From an uncultured beta proteobacterium (GTDB lineage: Bacteria; Pseudomonadota; Gammaproteobacteria; Burkholderiales; Rhodocyclaceae), in NCBI GenBank assembly GCA_903917505.1, contig CAIXAY010000212.1, forward strand, positions 1-19,829: DNA of 19,829 nucleotides. Direction: 5' to 3'. Below, piece by piece: positions 14,527 through 19,829 of this stretch. Below the pieces are notes generated by a model that did no database searches, was not told the DNA's origin, and saw only the letters and a program-made list of their open reading frames with translations. The stretch's first letter is position 1; each line of letters opens with the position of its first letter. The translations under genes and the position numbers were made by a program.

Positions 14527-14958
14527 ATGAGCTATCAGGTTTCCATATTCCTCGAGAACAAACTCGGCCGCCTCGAGAAAGTGACGGCGGTGCTCAAGGA
14601 CGCGGCGATCAATATCCGCTCGATCCACCTGAATCACACCGCCAACGGCTGGGGAATACTCAACCTGGTCGTTTCCGACCCCCAGCTCGCGCATCGGCGC
14701 CTCAATGCTGCCGGCATGTCGGCGGCCCTGCGCGAGATCGTCGTCGTCAGCATGGCCGACAAACCCGGCGGGCTCGACGAACTGCTCAAGGACATCGTCA
14801 AAGCCGGCGTCAACTTCACCAACGTCTACGGGCGCGCGGCGACCAAGGGCGACAGCGCCTTTCTGGTCATCGACGTCGAGGACATTCCAGAGGCCAAGAC
14901 CAGGCTGGCCAATGTGGGCCTCGAAATTCTCGGCGACCAGCAGGTCTACGGCAACTGA
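14527..14958 (+). CDS. Tandem ACT-domain protein (ligase partner, first copy)
   Basis: A 143-residue protein with two ACT domains, about residues 3-68 and 70-138. The first begins YQVSIFLENKLGRLEKVTAVLKDAAINIRSI, named here by span 3-34, and the second VVVSMADKPGGLDELLKDIVKAGVNF, span about 72-97. ACT domains bind amino acids or similar small ligands and regulate enzymes. Genes of this type commonly accompany PaaK-type ligases, and this one follows its ligase by 18 nt with a GAAGGGAG ribosome binding site, so allosteric control of the ligase or of a linked pathway is a fair inference. No catalytic motif is present. Confidence 0.88.
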   Translation: MSYQVSIFLENKLGRLEKVTAVLKDAAINIRSIHLNHTANGWGILNLVVSDPQLAHRRLNAAGMSAALREIVVVSMADKPGGLDELLKDIVKAGVNFTNVYGRAATKGDSAFLVIDVEDIPEAKTRLANVGLEILGDQQVYGN

Positions 14959-15012
14959 GCCGAATCGCTTGCCCCATCGGCCATCGCCCGCAACAAGCGA
15001 TCGATCACCGCC

Positions 15013-15948
15013 ATGGCCGCCGACACCTCGCTCACCCATCCTTTGTTTTCCTCGCGCAATGTCGTCGTCCCCTTGGCGACGCTGTGTTGCCTGCTCTGGG
15101 GCAGTTCCTATCCGGCCATCAAGAACGGCTTTGCCCTGTTCGCCATCGAAGCGTCCGATTATTCCGGCAAGACGCTCTTCGCCGGCTGGCGCTGCCTGCT
15201 GGCCGGGCTGGTGCTGCTGCTCATCGCCGCCTTCTCGCGAAAGAAGATCTTCGCCCCGAGCTTCAAGGACCTGCTCGAAGTCAGCCTGCTTGGCCTGCTC
15301 GAGACCTCGTTCATGTTCATCCTTCTCTACCTGGGACTGGCCTATACCACGGGCGTCAAGGGTTCGCTGGTACTCAACGGCACGGCACCTTTCTTCAGCG
15401 TGCTGCTGGCTCACTTCATTTACCGCGACGACCGGCTGACCCGCGCCAAGAGCCTCGGCTGCGCGCTCGGCTTCGCCGGCGTCGTGGCGGTCAATTTCAA
15501 CCAGGAGCTGCTCGACTTCAATTTCAAGTTCATCGGCGAAGGCTGCGTCATTCTCTCCGCTCTCTTCTTCGCGGTCGGCATGATTTACGGCAAGCGCGTT
15601 TCGCAGCGGATGGACGCCAGCCTGATGACCGGCTACCAGCTGACGATCGGCGGCGCTGCGCTGCTGCTCGCCGGCTACGCACTCGGCGGCACGCTGCCCG
15701 AGTTGTCGCTGAAATCGTCGCTGATTCTCGGCTACCTCGTCCTGAGTACCTCGGCCAGCTACGCCCTGTGGACCGTCCTGCTGAAATATAACCGCGTCGG
15801 CCGCGTCAGCGTCTTCAATTTTCTGGTCCCGGTCTTCGGCGCGCTGCTCTCGGCGATCTTCCTCGACGAAACCTTCCTCGAATGGAAGAACCTCGCAGCC
15901 TTGGCGCTGGTCTGCTCCGGCATCTGGCTGGTGAACAGGGAAAAATAA
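15013..15948 (+). CDS. EamA/DMT-superfamily transporter (second copy in window)
   Basis: A 311-residue polytopic membrane protein with ten helices and two EamA repeats. The first helix carries LATLCCLLWGSSYPAIKNGF; the first repeat ends around VLNGTAPFFSVLLAHFIYRDD, and the second around FNFLVPVFGALLSAIFLDETFLEW. It is clearly a different lineage from the minus-strand EamA gene at 7255-8178. The ATG at 15013 has no recognisable ribosome binding site, and no better in-frame start lies between it and the ACT stop 54 nt upstream. It might be read through from the ligase-ACT operon. The exported or imported metabolite is unknown. Confidence 0.9.
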   Translation: MAADTSLTHPLFSSRNVVVPLATLCCLLWGSSYPAIKNGFALFAIEASDYSGKTLFAGWRCLLAGLVLLLIAAFSRKKIFAPSFKDLLEVSLLGLLETSFMFILLYLGLAYTTGVKGSLVLNGTAPFFSVLLAHFIYRDDRLTRAKSLGCALGFAGVVAVNFNQELLDFNFKFIGEGCVILSALFFAVGMIYGKRVSQRMDASLMTGYQLTIGGAALLLAGYALGGTLPELSLKSSLILGYLVLSTSASYALWTVLLKYNRVGRVSVFNFLVPVFGALLSAIFLDETFLEWKNLAALALVCSGIWLVNREK

Positions 15949-16281
15949 GCCTTTGCCAGCCCCGGTCAGGGCGAATGTCCGCTTGCCGCTTGCCCTTTGA
16001 TCGCCATGGCCGCTTCGCGCGGCGCGTCTTGCCGGCATGGCTCCGGCCGCTTGCGCAACGCGGCTTCCGACCGTTGCGGTCCGCTGGCCGATCGGCCTTT
16101 TTCCCGTTATCTCTGACCCGGCACGGTGTGTGAGCACGCCGTTTGCCGGAATACGCTTGCCGGCCGGTTTTCTTCCTGGCTGGAAACCAAAACCTCGCAA
16201 TCGTGTCAATGAAACAAGCGCCACTTTCTCATTTGTCATTTTTCGCTGTCGGCGGTACTTTCGCGTCGTGATGGAGCACAT
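15949..16281. other. 333-nt intergenic region before the protease gene
   Basis: I find no convincing gene here. Short open frames crossing it (such as 15882-16133) have arginine-rich composition typical of out-of-frame reading in GC-rich DNA. The right end contains the probable promoter of the protease gene. No clear terminator for the EamA gene is visible. Confidence 0.6.
16233..16261 (+). promoter_or_regulatory. Sigma70-like promoter of the Prc-type protease gene
   Basis: TTGTCA at 16233-16238 and TACTTT at 16256-16261 are separated by exactly 17 nt. The start codon is 20 nt past the -10, with a GGAG ribosome binding site at 16273-16276. Confidence 0.55.
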
Positions 16282-18480
16282 ATGAAGAATAGACTGCTGT
16301 GCTTGGCGTTCTTCCTGGCCACAACGGTGCGCGCGGCGATGCCCGTTTCGGCGATGCCGCCGCCGCAACCCTTGCAACCTTTGGAACAGCAGTCGCAGGC
16401 CATGCACTTGGCGGCCATGTTGCTGGTCCGCCTGCCCTATAAGCCGCTGCCGCTTGACGATGCCCTGTCGAAAATAATTTTCGACAATTACCTCGAGGCG
16501 CTCGATTCGGACAAACTCTATTTCACCAAAGCCGACCTCGCGCAAATGGCCGGCGACCGCACCCGGCTCGACGACGCCATCCTCGATGGCGACCTGAGCA
16601 TTCCCTTTGCCATTTTCAACCGCTACGCGCAGCGCATGTCCGAGCGCTATGCGTACGCGCGCGGCTTGCTCAAGGAGGGTTTCAACTTCATCCAGAAGGA
16701 AAGCTTTCTTTACGAACGCAAGAAGAAAGCCTGGCCGGATTCGCACAAGGAATTGCAGGCCTTGTGGCGCAAGCGCGTCAAGAACGATTGGCTGCAACTG
16801 AAGCTCTCGCACGAACAGGATGCCGCCATTGTCGATACCCTCGATAAACGCTATGAGGATTCGCAGAAGAAGATCGCGCGTATCAGCAGCGAAGATGTCT
16901 TCGAGATCTTCATGAACGCCTATACCACCGCAATCGATCCGCACAGCACCTACATGGGGTCGCGGGAAGCAGACGACTTCGAGATCTCGATGCGCCTGTC
17001 GCTGTCCGGCATAGGGGCAGCCCTCGCCGAGAAGGATAACGAGACGACGATACAAAGTCTGACCCCGGGCGGGCCGGCGGCCCTGTCGGGACAGCTCAAG
17101 GTCGGGGACCGCATCGTCGCAGTTGGCGAGGGCGAAAGCGAGCCGCTGACGGACATTCGCGGCTGGCGGCTGGACGATGCCGTGGCGCTGATCCGCGGCG
17201 CAGCCGATTCACGGGTCCGCCTGGCGGTGCTGGCGGCCGACGCCGATCCGGATGGCGAGCGCAAGCTCGTCACGCTGGTGCGCAAGAAAATCGCCCTGGA
17301 CGATCAGTCCGCGACAAAATCGCTCTCGATCGTCATCGACGGGGCGAAAGTGCGCCGCATCGGGGTGATCACCCTGCCTTCCTTCTACAGCGATTTCGAA
17401 GCGCGGCAACGAGGCGAGGAAGACTTCAAGAGCGCGACCCGCGACGTCGCGCGCGTAGTCGATGAGCTGAAGCAGGAGCGGGCTGACGGCATCCTGCTCG
17501 ACTTGCGCAACAATGGCGGCGGTTCGCTGATCGAGGCGGTCGAATTGGCCGGCCTGTTCGTCGGTGCCGGCCCCATCGTGCAGCAACGCGATGCCACGGG
17601 CGAGATCAACGTGGCCAGCGCTAGCAACGCCGGGAGCGGACCCGCCTGGGACGGTCCCCTTGCAGTCCTGATCAACCGCAACTCCGCGTCCGCATCGGAG
17701 ATATTTACCGCGGCCATTCAGGATTACCGGCGCGGCTTGATCATCGGCCAACCGAGTTTTGGCAAGGGCACCGTGCAAACCGTGATCAATCTCGACGATT
17801 TGGCGGACAACGAAAAGCCGCAATTTGGCGAACTCAAAATAACCACCGCGCAGTTCTTCCGCATCAATGGCGGCACGACGCAGCTGCGCGGCGCGAAACC
17901 GGATATCTTCTTGCCGGCGGCTTCCGATCCGGGTGACTATGGCGAAGCGAGCTTTGCCAATGCGCTGCCCTGGACCAAAATCAAACCCGCGGCCTATTCC
18001 CGGGCTGGCGACTTCCGCGCTTTGCTGGGCCCGCTCACCCTGCGCCATGAGAATCGCGTCAGGAAGAACAAGGACTTTCAAAACCTGCAGGAAAACCTTG
18101 CCGAACTGAAGCGCCTGCTCGACAAGAATGTCATCTCGCTCAATGAAACCGAGCGGCGCCACGAACGTGATGCTCTGGCGTCGCGATTGAAGGTGCGCCA
18201 GGCACGCACCGCCACTGCAAACGAAGGCGCACCGGATGGCGAAGCGGCAGGCAAAAAAGCCAAGGACATCTTGTTGGCCGAGGCGGTCCATATTCTCAGC
18301 GATGAAGTCGGGCTCCTTGGTCCGCGCATCGAGCTGGCCGCCAGTGCCAAGGCGGTTTCCAATCCGCGCCACGGCAAGACCAAGGGCCTCGGGCCGATCG
18401 CCGATAGCGGCGGTTGCGAAGACACGTCCAGTTCGCCGTCCCCTGGGGCCAGCCACGCTTGCGTCCAGCGCCTGCAGTGA
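16282..18480 (+). CDS. prc: Prc/Tsp-type carboxy-terminal processing protease (S41)
   Basis: A 732-residue periplasmic serine protease that trims or degrades envelope proteins from their C-termini. An N-terminal signal peptide (about 1-24, MKNRLLCLAFFLATTVRA then PVSA) is followed by the Prc helical N-domain, a PDZ domain at about 235-330 and the S41 catalytic core. By spacing against E. coli Prc (S430, D441, K455), the catalytic residues are S470 in NSASASEIF, D481 in QDYRRG and K495 in SFGKGTVQ. A DUF3340-like C-terminal region runs to about residue 680. The last 45 or so residues are Ser/Pro/Gly-rich and unlike the family. The ATG at 16282 has GGAG 5 nt upstream. Confidence 0.93.
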   Translation: MKNRLLCLAFFLATTVRAAMPVSAMPPPQPLQPLEQQSQAMHLAAMLLVRLPYKPLPLDDALSKIIFDNYLEALDSDKLYFTKADLAQMAGDRTRLDDAILDGDLSIPFAIFNRYAQRMSERYAYARGLLKEGFNFIQKESFLYERKKKAWPDSHKELQALWRKRVKNDWLQLKLSHEQDAAIVDTLDKRYEDSQKKIARISSEDVFEIFMNAYTTAIDPHSTYMGSREADDFEISMRLSLSGIGAALAEKDNETTIQSLTPGGPAALSGQLKVGDRIVAVGEGESEPLTDIRGWRLDDAVALIRGAADSRVRLAVLAADADPDGERKLVTLVRKKIALDDQSATKSLSIVIDGAKVRRIGVITLPSFYSDFEARQRGEEDFKSATRDVARVVDELKQERADGILLDLRNNGGGSLIEAVELAGLFVGAGPIVQQRDATGEINVASASNAGSGPAWDGPLAVLINRNSASASEIFTAAIQDYRRGLIIGQPSFGKGTVQTVINLDDLADNEKPQFGELKITTAQFFRINGGTTQLRGAKPDIFLPAASDPGDYGEASFANALPWTKIKPAAYSRAGDFRALLGPLTLRHENRVRKNKDFQNLQENLAELKRLLDKNVISLNETERRHERDALASRLKVRQARTATANEGAPDGEAAGKKAKDILLAEAVHILSDEVGLLGPRIELAASAKAVSNPRHGKTKGLGPIADSGGCEDTSSSPSPGASHACVQRLQ

Positions 18481-18521
18481 CTTGTCGGCGTCATCGGCTT
18501 GGCCAACCTTGGCGCTCGAGG

Positions 18522-18819
18522 AATGCGATCGACTGGCTGTCGCGTCCACCAGCCGACAGCGCGCGCGTCTTCCGCGGCAAGCCGGTCGCGCTGGCCGGCG
18601 CATCGCCGGGGAATTTCGCCACGGTTCGCGCGCAAAACGCCTGGCTGCCGGTGTTCCGCGGGCGCCGATCTCTGGTCGGGCGGCCGCCTGCTCGTGCCGC
18701 GCGCGGCGGGCCTTATCGGCACCGACGGGGAAATCAGCGATGCCGAAACGCGCGAACACATCGCCAGATTCGTCAGGGGTTTCGTCGATTACGTGCGTAC
18801 GCGACCGCACCGGCCGTGA
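18522..18819 (+). pseudogene. Remnant of an NADPH-dependent FMN reductase gene
   Basis: Reading from 18522 gives NAIDWLSRPPADS, then VFRGKPVALAGASPGNFATV, then RAQNAWLPVFR. At about 18660 the frame must change to continue with GADLWSGGRLLVPRAAGL, then DAETREHIARFVRGFVDYV, ending at a TGA (18817-18819). Together these match the C-terminal half of NADPH-dependent FMN (azo/quinone) reductases. About 80-90 residues of the flavodoxin-like N-terminus, including the first FMN loop, are absent, and the frame break looks like a 5-nt deletion. It is therefore a decayed fragment; the missing part is not found elsewhere in the window. Confidence 0.8.
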
Positions 18820-18824
18820 TTGAA

Positions 18825-18846
18825 CGGCCGCTGCGCGCAGCGGCCG
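18825..18846. repeat. 22-bp perfect palindrome between convergent genes
   Basis: CGGCCGCTGCG and CGCAGCGGCCG form a perfect palindrome just before the stop of the ACT gene on the minus strand. It could act as a bidirectional hairpin that ends transcripts from both sides, but no T-run follows on either strand. Confidence 0.5.
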
Positions 18847-18847
18847 A

Positions 18848-19264
18848 CTAGAACGACGGAATCGTCGCGAAGCCGTGCTTCTCGAGCATCGCCATCCCGG
18901 CGGCGACGTCGTCGACCTTGATCACGATCACCGCCTTGTCGGCCTTGTGCTCGAGCGAGGCGTACAGGTACTCGATGCCGACCCCTTCGTCGCGGAACAG
19001 CGCCATGATGCGCGCCAGTTCGCCCGGATGGTCGGGGACCTCGACGCCGATGACGTCGGTCTCGCGCGCGGTGAAGCCGGCGCCCTTGAGCACCGCGACG
19101 GCGGCGTCGGGCCGGTCGGCGACCATGCGCAGGATGCCGAAATCGGTGGTGTCGGCGATCGAGATGGCGCGCAAATTAATGCCGGCCCCCGCCAGCAGCG
19201 CAGTCACGTCGGCCAGCCGGCCGGTGGCGTTCTCCATGAAGATGGAAATCTGCTTGATGATCAT
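18848..19264 (-). CDS. Tandem ACT-domain protein (ligase partner, second copy)
   Basis: A 138-residue protein with two ACT domains, about residues 3-66 and 70-135. IKQISIFMENATGRLADVTALLAGAGINL opens the first (residues 3-31) and IGVEVPDHPGELARIMALFRDEGVGIEYLYA the second. It is a paralogue of the plus-strand ACT protein at 14527-14958. Its ATG overlaps the stop codon of the upstream ligase by one base (ATGA), so it is translationally coupled to it. It presumably senses an amino acid or aryl ligand and modulates the ligase or pathway; this is inferred from gene pairing only. Confidence 0.92.
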   Translation of the reverse strand: MIIKQISIFMENATGRLADVTALLAGAGINLRAISIADTTDFGILRMVADRPDAAVAVLKGAGFTARETDVIGVEVPDHPGELARIMALFRDEGVGIEYLYASLEHKADKAVIVIKVDDVAAGMAMLEKHGFATIPSF

Positions 19265-19829
19265 CAGATGCTCCTCTTGTCGATGATGCGCTTGGCCTTG
19301 CCCTCGCTGCGCGGGATGGAACGCGGCTCGACCAGCTTGATGTGGGCGCTGATGCCGAGTTCGCTCTTGAGTTCGTCGTGGATGCGCTTGCGCAGCTGTT
19401 CCATGGCGCGCGTGACGTCGGAGAACACGCTCTCCTCGACTTCGACCTGGATTTCGATTTCGTCGAGGTGGCTGGCGCCGCGGTCGATGAAGATCTGGTA
19501 ATGCGGCTGCGTGCCTTCGATGCGCATCAGCACGTTCTCGATCTGCGACGGGAAGCAGTTGACGCCGCGGATGATCATCATGTCGTCGGTGCGGCCGAGC
19601 AGGCGGTGGATGCGCACCGTCGTGCGTCCGCAGGGGCAGGGTTCGCGCATCAGGTAGGTGATGTCGCGCGTGCGGTAGCGCAGCAGCGGCGAGCCTTCGC
19701 GCTTGAGGCTGGTGATCACCAGTTCGCCCTTCTCGCCGTCGGGCAGGACGGCGCCGGTCTCAGGATCGATGATCTCGGGATAGAAATAGTCTTCGTTGAA
19801 GTGCTGGCCGTTCTTGTGCTCGCACTCCG
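19264..19829 (-). CDS. paaK: Phenylacetate-CoA ligase, C-terminal part (second copy, runs off the window)
   Basis: Only the last 188 residues are present; the 5' part lies beyond the right edge. The visible part has ECEHKNGQHFNEDYFYPEIIDP, beginning right at the edge, then RYRTRDITYL, the CPCGRT motif, GRTDDMMIIRGVNCFPSQIE and the terminal SIPRSEGKAKRI with the catalytic Lys. These are the canonical PaaK constant regions, more so than in the ligase at 13210-14508. It should convert phenylacetate plus ATP and CoA to phenylacetyl-CoA, entering the aerobic Paa or the anaerobic route. It is the upstream member of a coupled ligase-ACT pair. No other paa genes lie inside the window. Confidence 0.92.
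   Translation of the reverse strand, partial: ECEHKNGQHFNEDYFYPEIIDPETGAVLPDGEKGELVITSLKREGSPLLRYRTRDITYLMREPCPCGRTTVRIHRLLGRTDDMMIIRGVNCFPSQIENVLMRIEGTQPHYQIFIDRGASHLDEIEIQVEVEESVFSDVTRAMEQLRKRIHDELKSELGISAHIKLVEPRSIPRSEGKAKRIIDKRSI

Noticed and set aside
13203..15791. An 862-codon plus-strand frame overlapping the ligase and ACT genes
   Set aside because: It is an out-of-frame reading of the real genes with Arg/Pro-rich composition and no ribosome binding logic of its own.
13288..17055. A 1255-codon open frame on the minus strand opposite the ligase, ACT, EamA and protease genes
   Set aside because: It is antisense to four well-recognised genes, its product is His/Arg/Asp/Gln-rich low-complexity sequence with no family motif, and long antisense open frames are expected from GC-rich codon usage.
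17209..18810. A 533-codon minus-strand frame opposite the protease
   Set aside because: It is antisense to the Prc catalytic core and shows no recognisable domain.
18825..18846. The 22-bp palindrome considered as an intrinsic terminator
   Set aside because: Neither strand has a T-run after the stem, so I list it only as a palindrome.
1..19829. CRISPR arrays, tRNA or rRNA genes, transposases, phage genes or known defence systems
   Set aside because: No regularly spaced repeats, RNA gene signatures or such protein families were recognised; YajD is an HNH-fold protein but has no defence-type partners here.

Overview
The window is GC-rich, densely packed bacterial chromosome. The protein set (YajD-type HNH protein, RapZ, UbiX, Prc/Tsp protease, PaaK-type CoA ligases paired with ACT proteins) suggests a betaproteobacterium, most likely in the Rhodocyclales group known for aromatic-compound degradation. 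That placement is inferred from recalled protein resemblance; no rRNA or tRNA gene is present to confirm it.

Layout. Positions 1-421 hold no convincing gene, only small inverted repeats. A TauE/SafE permease (422-1195, +) converges on a tight minus-strand group transcribed rapZ -> NusG-domain-II protein -> Gx transporter -> ubiX (3604 down to 1202), with overlaps of 1 and 20 nt and a 3-nt gap. An M20 amidohydrolase (3700-4872, +) is divergent from rapZ and converges on a small DUF1289 protein and a crotonase-family enoyl-CoA hydratase (both -). A nucleotide pyrophosphatase/phosphodiesterase-like protein (6099-7265, +) overlaps the 3' end of an EamA transporter (-). YajD (8309-8698, +) and an LctP-like carboxylate permease (8850-10448, +) follow.

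The most structured part is 10485-14958. A TetR regulator (10543-11166) has a near-ideal palindrome over its own promoter and ends in an intrinsic terminator. A second copy of the palindrome core lies in the promoter region of the next operon, which encodes a 63-residue membrane microprotein and a sodium:solute symporter joined by an ATGA overlap. After a 39-bp inverted repeat and a likely promoter come a phenylacetate-CoA-ligase-like enzyme and a tandem ACT protein. A natural reading is an acid uptake unit controlled by the TetR protein, next to an aryl-CoA activation unit; the shared substrate is inference.

A second EamA transporter (15013-15948, +) and a Prc/Tsp-type periplasmic protease (16282-18480, +) follow. 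Downstream of the protease is the broken C-terminal half of an NADPH-dependent FMN reductase. The window ends with a second, minus-strand ligase-ACT pair (19829 down to 18848), whose ligase runs off the edge and is closer to canonical PaaK than the first. Two paralogous ligase-ACT modules therefore lie within about 6.6 kb, facing each other.
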